Positions 33,444-42,026 of a stretch of 64,000 nucleotides of DNA are shown here, piece by piece. Position numbers and translations under genes: made by a program. The stretch spans positions 3,884,173 to 3,948,172 of the forward strand of contig LT827128.1 of assembly GCA_900170005.1 (NCBI GenBank), in the 5' to 3' direction. A model generated the notes under the pieces. The model worked only from the letters and a program-made list of their open reading frames with translations, made no database searches and was not told the DNA's origin. How positions within the stretch are numbered: position 1 is the first letter of the stretch; each line of letters starts with the position of its first letter. This stretch comes from Gordonibacter massiliensis (ex Traore et al. 2017). Lineage in GTDB: Bacteria; Actinomycetota; Coriobacteriia; Coriobacteriales; Eggerthellaceae.

Positions 33444-34452
33444 GGCGCGCGGGGCGGCTCCGTCCGGCCGCGTCCGTTCGTCGGCTCCCGCGTCCCGCGC
33501 CTCCGGCCGCGGCTCGGGCCGCACGCCGGCAAGGTCCTCGTCTCGATCGTCCCAACCGGGAACCTATCGCGCCATGCCCGGCGGGCGCTATCCCGCCGCG
33601 AGCGCCCGCCCGCAGCAGCGGCTCACCTCGGTGCGCGTGGGCGACCTCGACCGCGCCGAGCGCAGCGCCCGCGCGCAGGGCACCTACCGCCGCCACGTCG
33701 TGCGCATCGTGGTGGTGTTGGTTCTGGTGGCCGCGCTCGCCATCGGCGCCGCCGTGGCCTACAACTCCAACCTGTTCGCCGTGGAGAACGTCACCGTGAG
33801 CGGCGTCGAGCACCTCACGACCGACGACATGACGGCCATGGCGAACGTGCCTGCGAACACCACCCTTTTGCGCGTGGACGCCGCCGGCATCCGCGAGCGC
33901 CTGCTCAAGAACGCCTGGGTGGCCGATGCCGAGGTGAAGCGCATCTTCCCGAACACGCTCGAGCTCGCCGTGACCGAGCGCACCATCGCGGCCGTGGTGG
34001 CGGTGCCCACCGAGGACGCCAAGTCGGTGAAGCGGTGGGTCATCGCGTCGGACCACATGTGGCTCATGCCCATTCCCGACCAGGACTCCGAGGCGGGGAA
34101 AAGGACGAGCCCCAAGGTCTACGAGGACGCCGCCGCCGTGCTGTCCATCACCGACGTGCCCTACGGCACCTCGGCCGAGATCGGCGCCTACTGCACCGAC
34201 AGCAACGTGAACAACGCGCTCGATATCGTGTCGAGCATGACCACCGACCTGTCCGGCCGCGTGACGAAGGTGTCGGCCACCGACGCCGAGGGCACCACGC
34301 TCACGCTGGACAACAACGTGGAGATCGCGTTCGGCAAGGCGGAGAACATCCGCGACAAGGAGCGCGTGGTGCTGAAGATCATGGAGGACAACCCCACGGT
34401 CGTCTACATCAACGTGCGCGTGGTCGACCGGCCCACCTGGAGGGCTCTCTAG
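33397..34452 (+). CDS. ftsQ: Cell division protein FtsQ/DivIB
   Basis: Encodes 351 residues starting inside the end of murB (47-bp overlap, different frame). Order: a ~95-residue cytoplasmic tail rich in Ser, Arg and Ala, a membrane helix (VRIVVVLVLVAALAIGAAVAY), a POTRA domain (FAVENVTVSGVEHLTTDDM to VAVPTE) including KRIFPNTLELAVTERTIAAVV, the FtsQ signature, and a β-rich C-terminal domain. It joins FtsL and FtsW/FtsI at the septum. It is the last gene of the rightward block; ftsA is missing and ftsZ is 6.4 kb away. Confidence 0.9.
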   Translation: MASNYNRKSASSGSRKARGAAPSGRVRSSAPASRASGRGSGRTPARSSSRSSQPGTYRAMPGGRYPAASARPQQRLTSVRVGDLDRAERSARAQGTYRRHVVRIVVVLVLVAALAIGAAVAYNSNLFAVENVTVSGVEHLTTDDMTAMANVPANTTLLRVDAAGIRERLLKNAWVADAEVKRIFPNTLELAVTERTIAAVVAVPTEDAKSVKRWVIASDHMWLMPIPDQDSEAGKRTSPKVYEDAAAVLSITDVPYGTSAEIGAYCTDSNVNNALDIVSSMTTDLSGRVTKVSATDAEGTTLTLDNNVEIAFGKAENIRDKERVVLKIMEDNPTVVYINVRVVDRPTWRAL

Positions 34453-34527
34453 CAACCTACGGGACGGGCGCGAGGGGTCGGAGGGGCCCGCGCTCGGGCA
34501 GTCCTGGGCTCGCGCGGAGGCCCCGCA

Positions 34528-34772
34528 GGGGCCTCCGGCTCGTGCGGAATCTCGCGCAGGCCCCTCCGACCCCTCGCGCCCTGGACGAGGTTGCGCTCGC
34601 TTGAGGGGTTCTACCTGCGGGGGCCTCCGGCTCGTGCGGAATCTCGCGGCGCGCCCCCGCCGACGCCGCCGCTGCGTTTCTTCAACCTGCGGGGCCTCGC
34701 GGCGGCCCGCCCCGACCCCTCCTCGCGCCCTGGACGAGGTTGCGCTCGCTTGAGGGGTTCTACCTGCGGGGG
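34528..34772. repeat. Nested perfect direct repeats (29 bp and 51 bp, two copies each)
   Basis: A 29-bp unit (starting GGGGCCTCCGGCTCGTGCGG) occurs at 34528-34556 and 34620-34648. A 51-bp unit (starting CTCGCGCCCTGGACGAGGTT) occurs at 34573-34623 and 34722-34772. The 342-bp gap between ftsQ and the minus-strand block consists almost wholly of these GC-rich repeats; no gene is seen. It marks the left edge of the redox block. Confidence 0.85.
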
Positions 34773-34794
34773 AGATGTTGTCGCGAGCGATTTT

Positions 34795-36099
34795 CTACAG
34801 CATGGTCGACGTCATGAGGGCCACGGCTTCTCGTTGGGCGTTTTCCACGGCTTCGAGGAAGCGGTCGATGTCGCCTTCGTCGTTGTAGACGCCGATGCTC
34901 GCGCGGCACACGGCGTCCGTGCCCAGGTGGCGCAGCAGGGGCTGGGCGCAGTGCGTGCCCGCGCGCACGGCCACGCCGCGGCGGTCGAGCACCTGCGCCG
35001 CGACGGCGGCGTCCACGCCGCGTACGTTGAACGCCGCGATGCCGTGGCGCTCGTCCCCGTCGTCGGGGCCGGGACCGTAGAGCTTCACCGAGGGCAGGGA
35101 GGCGAGGCCCTCCACCATGCGGCGCGTGAGCGCGCGTTCGTGGGCGCGCACGGCGTCGAACCCGATGCGGGACAGGAAGCGCGCGGCCTCGGCCATCCCC
35201 ACGGCGCCCGCCACGTTCTGCGTACCCGCCTCCAGCCCGCCCGGCGCCTCGTCGAACGTGGCGGTGCGTTCGAACACCCGGTCCACCATGCCGCCGCCGC
35301 GCAGAAGGGGCGCGGTGCGCTCCAGCAGCTCGCGGCGCCCGTACAGCACGCCCGTGCCCATGGGCCCGTACATCTTGTGGCCGGAGAACGCGGCGAAGTC
35401 CACGTCCAGGGCACGCACGTCGAGCGGCTCGTGGGCCACGCTCTGGGCGCAGTCCAGCACGACGACGGCCCCGCAGGCGTGCGCGGCGCTCGCGATGCGC
35501 ACCACGGGAGGCGCGCATCCCAGCACGTTCGACGTGCCCGTCACGGCCACGATGCGCGTGCGCGGGCCGATCGCCCGGTCCACCTCGGTGTCGGAGATGC
35601 GCCCGCCGCAGTCGGGCACGAGGGGCACGAGCTTCGCCCCCGTGCGCCTGGCCACCTCCTGCCACGGCACCAGGTTGCTGTGATGCTCCAAAAGCGATAC
35701 GACGACCTCGTCGCCCGGCTGCAGCACGGCGGCGCCGAAACCGAGCGCCGCCAGGTTGAGGGCGTGCGTGGCCCCGCTCGTCAGCACGATCTCGTCCGCG
35801 TCGGCCCCCGCGAAGCGCGCCAGCTCGGCGCGGGCCGACTCGAAAGCCTCGGTCGCCGAGCGCGCCAGACGGTGGTTCGAGCGGTGGGGGTTGGCGCAGC
35901 CGGTGCGGTAGAACGCGTCCACGGCGTCCAGCACGCAGGCGGGCTTCTGCGTCGTGGCGGCGTTGTCGAGGTAGGCAAGCCCCTCGCCGCGCGCATCGCA
36001 TGCCGCCAGCAGCGGAAACGCCGCCCGCAGCGGAGTGCCGGGCGCGAACGATCCCGCCGCGCCCGGCACTCCGGCATCCTCTTGCCGCGAGGGCGTCAC
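34795..36099 (-). CDS. Cysteine desulfurase, SufS-like (class V aminotransferase)
   Basis: Encodes 434 residues from a GTG 5 nt after GGAGGG (a GTG one codon earlier is too close); it overlaps the stop of the upstream gene. A PLP enzyme with LDNAATTQKP, HRSNHRLARSATE, SGATHALN, LEHHSNLVPW, the PLP-lysine in FSGHKMYGPMGTGVLYG and the active Cys in RAGTHCAQPLLRH, all of the SufS/CsdA type II group. It removes sulfur from cysteine. No suf genes accompany it; instead it ends an operon for a tungsten/molybdenum AOR and ferredoxin, so it may supply sulfur for those Fe-S clusters or for the pterin cofactor. That role is inferred from position only. Confidence 0.88.
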   Translation of the reverse strand: MTPSRQEDAGVPGAAGSFAPGTPLRAAFPLLAACDARGEGLAYLDNAATTQKPACVLDAVDAFYRTGCANPHRSNHRLARSATEAFESARAELARFAGADADEIVLTSGATHALNLAALGFGAAVLQPGDEVVVSLLEHHSNLVPWQEVARRTGAKLVPLVPDCGGRISDTEVDRAIGPRTRIVAVTGTSNVLGCAPPVVRIASAAHACGAVVVLDCAQSVAHEPLDVRALDVDFAAFSGHKMYGPMGTGVLYGRRELLERTAPLLRGGGMVDRVFERTATFDEAPGGLEAGTQNVAGAVGMAEAARFLSRIGFDAVRAHERALTRRMVEGLASLPSVKLYGPGPDDGDERHGIAAFNVRGVDAAVAAQVLDRRGVAVRAGTHCAQPLLRHLGTDAVCRASIGVYNDEGDIDRFLEAVENAQREAVALMTSTML

Positions 36100-36614
36100 C
36101 ACAACCCTCCGTACTGCACCATGCGCAGGTCGATCAGGCGCTGGACGGCCTGCAGCCGGTCGTGGTAGGGGTCGTCGGGCGGGCAGTCCTCGTCCATGGC
36201 GTCGGCCAAGGGTCCGTCGCCCACCACGTCGCGCACCCAGCTCACGAACCCGTCCACGTCGATGAGCTTGATCTCCTGGTCGGACCCTTTGCCGATGTGC
36301 GCGCGGTCGCCGTCCAGAAGGAAGAGCGCCGCGCTGCGCAGGCTGTACAGGTACAGGTCCGTGCCGCCCTTGGACGGGAACATCCGGCTGGCCACGAACT
36401 GCTCGCCCCAGGAAAGCTCGCGCAGGGCATGGGCGGCCTCCTCCTCGGTGGGCGTCGGGAACCGCCGGCACGCCTCGGCCATGCCGGGGACCTCGTCCTC
36501 CGCCCCGGCATCGTCCACGGTGACGTTCTCGGCAGGCGCCGCCCCTTCGGATGCGGCGCCTTCGGCCTCCTCGCGCAGGGGAAGCCCTTCCGCTCGCTCC
36601 TCTTCGGCGATCAT
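36096..36614 (-). CDS. Unknown protein in the AOR operon
   Basis: Encodes 172 residues; the ATG at 36614 is 10 nt after GGGGG, while a GTG at 36623 overlaps the AOR stop. The first ~45 residues are acidic and low-complexity (AEEERAEGLPLREEAEG). From residue ~50 a compact mixed domain is seen: FPTPTEEEAAHALRELSWGE, SRMFPSKGGTDLYLYSLRSA, and HDRLQAVQRLIDLRMVQYGG. No signal or membrane helix. I do not recognise the family; by place and size it could be a maturation factor or chaperone for the AOR. It overlaps both neighbours, so it belongs to the same transcript. Confidence 0.65.
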   Translation of the reverse strand: MIAEEERAEGLPLREEAEGAASEGAAPAENVTVDDAGAEDEVPGMAEACRRFPTPTEEEAAHALRELSWGEQFVASRMFPSKGGTDLYLYSLRSAALFLLDGDRAHIGKGSDQEIKLIDVDGFVSWVRDVVGDGPLADAMDEDCPPDDPYHDRLQAVQRLIDLRMVQYGGLW

Positions 36615-36619
36615 CGCGC

Positions 36620-38665
36620 TCACGCCCCCAGCTTGCCGGCGGCCTCGAGCGCGTCGGCGGCGAAGCCCAGGCCCAGGGTTTCCAAACAGCCGCGCGTCGG
36701 ACGGCCCGTGGACTCCTCGAAGCCCTCGTGCACGTAGAAGCGCGATTTGAAGTCCTCGAACTTGTCGCGGTCGAGCGTGCGGCCCTGGCAAAGCGAGTAG
36801 CTCCACTTCCCGTCCTCGTGCACCACGAGGGGGAAGGGCTTGGTGGTCTTCACGTCGTACACGTAGTTCGTGAACACCTCCTGCTCGCGGTGGCGGCCCT
36901 CAAGCGCCCAGATGGCGCGGTCGAGCACCCAGAACTTGTGGCCCAGCTGTATGCTCTCCTCGTAGGACAGGTCGCGCCCGGTCACCGCTTTGAAGAACTT
37001 CACCTCGTACTCGGGCGTGGCGCCGTAGGTGCTGCCCGTTTCCAGCGTGTGCTTGCGGCTGACGAAGTTCGGCCACACCCAGTCGCACATGCCGAGCGAC
37101 TGCAGCCAGAAGCGCCCGTAGGCGCGGTTCCAGTGGATCTCGCGCACGCGCGCGTCGGAGTAGATGCCCTCCTCGCTCCAGTTGAAGCACTCGGGATCGT
37201 CCAAGCCCGACTGGTCGGCCAGCTGCTTGGCCATGTCCTCGGCCGCCACCGGCGGCTCGGCGCCGGTGAGCACCGCCATGATGGAGGTGTTGTACACCGC
37301 GTTGTGCACGCCGTGCTCGTTGATGTCGCGCTCGCTGAAGATGCTGCCGTAGCTCCACTCGACCTCGGCGCGGGGCTCGTTGTGTTCGCAGTAGCCCCAG
37401 TTCGGACGGGCGAGCAGGCCGGAGGAGGTGTCCTCGTCCCAGCGGCCCCACTTCTGCGCGGCGCGCGCGATGCCCTCGGCCAGATCGTCGCCGATCTCCT
37501 CGCGGTAGGCGATGCGGTGCAGAAGGTCCTCCATGAACTCGACGGTGTTGAACTTCTCGAAGGGCAGGTCGGTGTCGATCTCCTTGCCCTTGCCCATGAC
37601 GCCCATCTTGTACAGGTTGTTCAGGTACACCGGCATGTCCACCTCGTAGCCGTTCAAACCGTACTTCGAAAGCAGGCTGTACACCTCCAGCGTGTCGTCG
37701 ATCTTGCCGCTGCCGGTGAAGTAGGTGCCCGCCGAGCAGGTGAGCTCGTTGCCCACGCCGCCGGGGAAGAGGTTGCGGCAGTTCTTGAAGCAGCCGCGGC
37801 ATCCTTCGGCGCGCGCGACGGTCGGGCTCGTGTCGAGCACCGTCGAAGCCGCGCCGGGGCTTCCGGGCGCGCCGGGCACCTTGCCCTCGTCGATGTTGTA
37901 GCCGAACTTCTCCTGCACCTCCATGCGCAGACGCACGAGCGCCGCCGGGTCGGCTATGGGGATGCTCTTCGACCCGATGAAGCTCATGGCCTTGAGGTTC
38001 TTGGAGCCGAACACCGCGCCGAAGCCGCTCTGGCCCGTCACGTGGCCCGCATCGTGCACGACGCACGACACGCGCGCCAGGTTCTCGCCGGCGGGCCCGA
38101 TGCACATGACCGACGGGCGTTGCGTCGTGCGCCCCCCGTCGCGGCTGCCCGACAGCTCGTACCACGATCCCTCCGGCGTGCCGTGCGTGACCTCGTCCCA
38201 GATGCGCTCCTGGGTTTCGAAGGTGTCGAGACCCCATAGATCCGTCGCGTCGTTGAACTCCACCCGGTCGTTCACCACGTTGATCCACACCGGCGAGGCG
38301 GCCTTGCCCATGATGACGACGGCGTCGTAGCCGGCTTCCTTCATCATGCCGGCCAGGCGCCCGCCCATGCTGGAGCGGTTGTACCACTCGGGCACCGAGA
38401 AGGGCCCGATGCCCGTGAACTCGCAGCGCGCCGACGCGGCGGGCACGATGGCGCCGGAGAAGGGCGTGGTGGCGCACACGATGACGTTTTTCGGATCGGT
38501 CGACTCGACGGTCTTGTCCTCGCAGTAATCCCAGAACAGCTTCGAGGCCATGCCGTGCCCGCCAACCCATTCGATGTAAGGATCGGTGTCTATGGTCTCG
38601 GTTTTCTGCGCGGTCAGGTCCACGATGAGTATTTTGCCGGCGTAGCCGTATTTCGGTTCGGACAT
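36620..38665 (-). CDS. Aldehyde:ferredoxin oxidoreductase family protein (tungsto-/molybdo-pterin)
   Basis: Encodes 681 residues; ATG after AGGGGGA. N-terminal AOR domain: YAGKILIVDLTAQKTETID, FSGAIVPAASARCEFTGIGP and SVPEWYNRSSMGGRLAGMMKEAGYDAVVI; the [4Fe-4S] motif is GCRGCFKNC with a later Cys. It has no signal peptide. Members oxidise aldehydes or reduce acids, and relatives include BamB-type subunits. Here the partners are an exported four-cluster ferredoxin and a cytochrome b, which points to coupling with the quinone pool rather than soluble ferredoxin. The AOR sequence is only moderately like the classical enzymes, so the substrate is open. Confidence 0.9.
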   Translation of the reverse strand: MSEPKYGYAGKILIVDLTAQKTETIDTDPYIEWVGGHGMASKLFWDYCEDKTVESTDPKNVIVCATTPFSGAIVPAASARCEFTGIGPFSVPEWYNRSSMGGRLAGMMKEAGYDAVVIMGKAASPVWINVVNDRVEFNDATDLWGLDTFETQERIWDEVTHGTPEGSWYELSGSRDGGRTTQRPSVMCIGPAGENLARVSCVVHDAGHVTGQSGFGAVFGSKNLKAMSFIGSKSIPIADPAALVRLRMEVQEKFGYNIDEGKVPGAPGSPGAASTVLDTSPTVARAEGCRGCFKNCRNLFPGGVGNELTCSAGTYFTGSGKIDDTLEVYSLLSKYGLNGYEVDMPVYLNNLYKMGVMGKGKEIDTDLPFEKFNTVEFMEDLLHRIAYREEIGDDLAEGIARAAQKWGRWDEDTSSGLLARPNWGYCEHNEPRAEVEWSYGSIFSERDINEHGVHNAVYNTSIMAVLTGAEPPVAAEDMAKQLADQSGLDDPECFNWSEEGIYSDARVREIHWNRAYGRFWLQSLGMCDWVWPNFVSRKHTLETGSTYGATPEYEVKFFKAVTGRDLSYEESIQLGHKFWVLDRAIWALEGRHREQEVFTNYVYDVKTTKPFPLVVHEDGKWSYSLCQGRTLDRDKFEDFKSRFYVHEGFEESTGRPTRGCLETLGLGFAADALEAAGKLGA

Positions 38666-38674
38666 GGATTCCCC

Positions 38675-39469
38675 CTAGCCTTTGTTCTCGTTCGATGCCG
38701 CCTGCGCCGCGGTGCCGCCGGCGCTGTAGCCGCGCTCCTTGGGCGAGATCCGCGCCTCGTCGTCGCTCGGCAGGCCTATCTCCAAATAATGGTTGTTGCG
38801 CAGGTTCGCCGTGTAGCCCTCGTCGGTCTGCACGGGCAGCTCGTTGGTGAACTTGATGGCCTTCATGGGGCACACCTCGACGCAGAGCTGCTTTCCGAAG
38901 GCGCCGCCCTCCTCGTCCCAGTAAGGCGTGTTCTGGCACAGGTCGCACTTCTGGGCGTGCCTGTCCTCGAAGTTCCACTGCACGCGCGACGGCGTGAACG
39001 GGCACGCCTCCACGCAGCGCTCGCAGCCGATGCACTTGCCCTCGTCCACCAGGCGCACGCCCGTGGTCGGGTCGGCGTGCATGGCGCCCACGGGGCAGGC
39101 CTCCACGCAGGAGGGGTAGGGGCACTGGCGGCACTGGTTCTGCGTGACGTCGTCGGTAGGGAAGCTGCCCAGCGGGTTCTTCATCACCTGGATGCGGGAA
39201 AGCGACGTGTTGATGCGCCCCAGGTGCGCGAGCGAGCACGAGATGACGCACGTCTCGCAGCCGGCGCACTTCTTGGTGTCGACGAGCAGGTAGCCCTGGC
39301 TCGCCTCGAGGGCGTACACGTCGTCGGGCAGAAGCAGCGCCGTTATGCCGCCGCCCAGCACCACGCCGATGCCCAACCCGCCTATGCCGGCGATGAATTG
39401 GCGCCGCGACAGGCCGCCCTTCTCCTGCGCGCCGGCCGCGCTCTTGTTCGTCTCAGTCATCTCGCTCAT
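38675..39469 (-). CDS. Tat-exported polyferredoxin (4x[4Fe-4S]) electron-transfer subunit
   Basis: Encodes 264 residues. A Tat signal (SRRQFIAGIGGLGIG, residues ~21-45) is followed by four cluster motifs: KKCAGCETCVISCS, QCRQCPYPSCVEACPVGA, KCIGCERCVEACPFTP and KCDLCQNTP with a distal CVEVCP. This is the DmsB/NrfC/FdhB type subunit that passes electrons between a catalytic subunit and a membrane cytochrome. It lies 9 bp upstream (in transcription) of the AOR gene and overlaps the cytochrome b gene by 4 bp. Because the AOR has no signal, either the AOR travels with this protein through the Tat pore or the Tat sequence only anchors it. Confidence 0.92.
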   Translation of the reverse strand: MSEMTETNKSAAGAQEKGGLSRRQFIAGIGGLGIGVVLGGGITALLLPDDVYALEASQGYLLVDTKKCAGCETCVISCSLAHLGRINTSLSRIQVMKNPLGSFPTDDVTQNQCRQCPYPSCVEACPVGAMHADPTTGVRLVDEGKCIGCERCVEACPFTPSRVQWNFEDRHAQKCDLCQNTPYWDEEGGAFGKQLCVEVCPMKAIKFTNELPVQTDEGYTANLRNNHYLEIGLPSDDEARISPKERGYSAGGTAAQAASNENKG

Positions 39470-40323
39470 CTCCCTTGCGCGCCGGGCGCTCCGCCTGCGG
39501 GCGCCACGGTCCTCGTCGGTTCGTCTGCGGCCGTCTTCGCGGCCCCCTCAAGCGCGCGCTCGTCCTCGCCGCGCTCGTCGTGCTCGGCCTGCAGCCGCTC
39601 GAGCCACCCCCGGTGCTCCTTCTCGGCCTCGCCGAGCGGCATCCAGCCGGTGAACATGGACGGGAACGTCTTCCACGAGAACGGCGCGATGACGGCGAAG
39701 AACACGTGCGCCACCAGGAACACCAGCATGAGCGCGGCGGCTATGTCGTGAATCCAGAACATGACGTTCATCAGCCCGTCCGGCAGGGCGAGGAACACAT
39801 GCGCCGCCGCCTTGAACAGGCCCGAAACCACCAGCAGCACGGCGGTGACCACGGCCATGACGTAGGCCGCCTTCTCGCTTTCGAAGTACTTGTCCTCGGG
39901 AGGCATGGTGAACTTCTTGATGCCGATGAGCAGGCTGTAGTGCCGGATGGTGTAGGACACCACGTTTTTCGTGGGCAGGTGCTCGCGCAGCCGCCAGTGC
40001 GACACGATCGTGTTGCCCAGGTAGTAGAACGTCCCGAAGAGGAACACGACGGCGGCCACGAAGTGCGCGTTCTGCCAGAGCACGGCCGCGGGGCCGTCGT
40101 CGACGAACGCGGGCGTGAACCGCAGGCCCAGGACGATGCCGGACACGAGGCAAACGGTCGTGCCCACCGCATGGGCCCAGTGGGATATTCGTGCGGGGGC
40201 GTCGTGGCGGTACACCCGGTCGCCGGCCAGGAAGGGGTCTTTCCGCTTCGTGAACGCGGAGAGGAACAGACCCAAGAACGGTGCCAGAGCGACGAGCCAC
40301 GGCGCTTGGTCGAACCAAGGCAT
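39466..40323 (-). CDS. Membrane cytochrome b subunit, formate dehydrogenase gamma-like
   Basis: Encodes 285 residues with about five membrane helices; first gene of the minus-strand operon. Features of FdnI/HyaC-type di-heme cytochromes b: RYRHDAPARISHWAHAVGTTVCLVSG-like N-terminus with the heme His in ARISHWAHA, a second His set in ISHWRLREH and the late HDIAAALMLVFLVAHVFFAVIAPFSW. The C-terminal ~55 residues are charged and Ala/Gly-rich. It would pass electrons between menaquinone and the polyferredoxin. The sequence is continuous with the following gene (ATGA overlap), a strong operon sign. Confidence 0.88.
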   Translation of the reverse strand: MPWFDQAPWLVALAPFLGLFLSAFTKRKDPFLAGDRVYRHDAPARISHWAHAVGTTVCLVSGIVLGLRFTPAFVDDGPAAVLWQNAHFVAAVVFLFGTFYYLGNTIVSHWRLREHLPTKNVVSYTIRHYSLLIGIKKFTMPPEDKYFESEKAAYVMAVVTAVLLVVSGLFKAAAHVFLALPDGLMNVMFWIHDIAAALMLVFLVAHVFFAVIAPFSWKTFPSMFTGWMPLGEAEKEHRGWLERLQAEHDERGEDERALEGAAKTAADEPTRTVAPAGGAPGAQGR

Positions 40324-40777
40324 AAGGCTTCCTTTCGACGTGCTTCGCCGAACCCTCGAGGGGCGCGGGCGAAGCTCGATGCTGTTCGAAGATAAGGGTG
40401 CGCGTTCAGAAGGCGCGCGAGGCGTCTATACCTTGAAAGAGGTGAGCACGAGCGGAGCCATAGGAGGGACTCCCTTCTGATCGCGGGCTATACGTTGCCA
40501 GCTGGCGATGCACGATACCGTGGCTTCACGATACCGTTGAAACCCCGTCGCTTGCGAGGGGGTCGGCGACGAACGGCAGAGCGTGAACTTGCGAGCGGGA
40601 GGGGCCCGGCAGCCAGCGGCTGCGGCCGGGCGGTGAGCGGAGGGCCGCAAGGGCATGACCTGCGCCCATCGCGCGCGCCGAAGCGCCGCGGCCTTCCCGC
40701 GGGCGCGTCGACGGGAGGGTCGCGGCGCCTCTTCCGCTATATCTGTGAACGCGTATGTAACAATGTCAAGGTGTAAT
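40324..40777. other. Intergenic region between the redox operon and ftsZ
   Basis: No gene is supported. It contains two copies of CACGATACCGT (40511-40521 and 40527-40537, 16-bp step), and a GC stem GCCCGGC/GCCGGGC (40604-40610 and 40625-40631) enclosing a smaller CAGC/GCTG stem. The minus-strand promoter of the cytochrome gene must lie here but is not obvious. Confidence 0.45.
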
Positions 40778-40805
40778 TTGCAAAAGGTTGAGCTTCGTGT
40801 ACAAT
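40778..40805 (+). promoter_or_regulatory. ftsZ promoter
   Basis: TTGCAA (40778-40783), 16 bp, TACAAT (40800-40805), 71 bp before the ftsZ ATG. The surroundings are markedly AT-richer than the rest of the gap. Confidence 0.6.
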
Positions 40806-40876
40806 AACCCCACGTGAACTGTACCCACGTTGGGGCAAACGCAGCATAAAGAAACGCAGCAGGTGTGGAGGACACA

Positions 40877-42013
40877 ATGCCAAACAAAATTGGTTCCGAG
40901 CATTTGGCGGTTATCAAGGTCGTCGGTGTCGGCGGCGGCGGTACGAATGCCGTGAACCGTATGGTCGAGGCGGGGGTGAAGGGCGTCGAGTTCATCGCCG
41001 TCAACACCGATCGCCAGGCACTGCTCATGTCGGACGCGGACAAGACGATCCACATCGGCGAGGAGCTCACGCGAGGCCTCGGTGCCGGCGCGAACCCCGA
41101 GGTGGGATGCCAGGCGGCCGAAGAGAGCCGCGCGGAGATCCGCGAAGCGCTCGCCGAGGCCGACATGGTGTTCGTCACCGCCGGCGAAGGCGGCGGCACG
41201 GGCACGGGGGCGGCGCCCATCATCGCCGAGATCGCCCGCGAGGAGATCGGCGCGCTGACGGTCGGCGTGGTCACCAAGCCGTTCTCGTTCGAGGGGCGCA
41301 CGCGCCGCAACCAGGCCGACCAAGGCGTCGACCTGCTGTCCCAGAAAGTCGACACGCTCATCGTCATCCCGAACGACCGCTTGCTGGAGATCGTGGACAA
41401 GAAGACCAGCATGCTCGACGCGTTCCGCATCGCCGACGACACCCTGCGCCAGGGCATCCAAGGCGTCACGGATCTCATCACCATCCCCGGCCTCATCAAC
41501 CTCGACTTCGCCGACATCCGCACCGTCATGAAGGACGCGGGCACGGCCATGATGGGCATCGGCATCGCTTCCGGCGAGAACCGCGCCCTCGACGCCGCCC
41601 AGCAGGCCACGAACTCGAACCTGCTCGAAACGTCCATCGCGGGCGCCTCGCGCGTGCTGTTCTCCATCGCCGGCGGCCCCGACCTCACGCTCACCGAGGT
41701 CGACGCGGCGGCCCGCACGGTGGAGGCCTGCGCCGACGACAACGCCAACATCATCTACGGCCAGATCGTGGACGAGGGCATGGGCGACCAGGTGCGCATC
41801 ACCGTCATCGCCACCGGCTTCAAGGCGGGCAGCCAGCAGCAGTCCTCCATGGACTTCTCGCGCAAGGACCTGTTCGCGTCCACCGCGCCCGAGCCGAGCG
41901 TGCCGTCCATTCCGCAGCAGTCCGCGCCTCCGGTGTCGTTCTCCACGTCGTCGAACAACGGCCGCTTCGCGGACGAGGACTACATCCCCGATTTCCTGAA
42001 ACGTCAGCGCTAA
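40877..42013 (+). CDS. ftsZ: Cell division protein FtsZ
   Basis: Encodes 378 residues; ATG 5 nt after GTGGAGG (a TTG/GTG-type start four codons upstream is unnecessary). Tubulin-like GTPase: [17 protein letters not shown], the tubulin signature [15 protein letters not shown], and [20 protein letters not shown]. The variable linker (residues ~320-360) is Ser/Pro-rich, and the C-terminal peptide [13 protein letters not shown] is the contact site for SepF and other partners. It assembles the Z-ring. It has its own promoter and heads the block yfiH-yggS-sepF-yggT-divIVA. Confidence 0.98.
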   Translation: MPNKIGSEHLAVIKVVGVGGGGTNAVNRMVEAGVKGVEFIAVNTDRQALLMSDADKTIHIGEELTRGLGAGANPEVGCQAAEESRAEIREALAEADMVFVTAGEGGGTGTGAAPIIAEIAREEIGALTVGVVTKPFSFEGRTRRNQADQGVDLLSQKVDTLIVIPNDRLLEIVDKKTSMLDAFRIADDTLRQGIQGVTDLITIPGLINLDFADIRTVMKDAGTAMMGIGIASGENRALDAAQQATNSNLLETSIAGASRVLFSIAGGPDLTLTEVDAAARTVEACADDNANIIYGQIVDEGMGDQVRITVIATGFKAGSQQQSSMDFSRKDLFASTAPEPSVPSIPQQSAPPVSFSTSSNNGRFADEDYIPDFLKRQR

Positions 42014-42026
42014 AGGAGCCGCTTGC

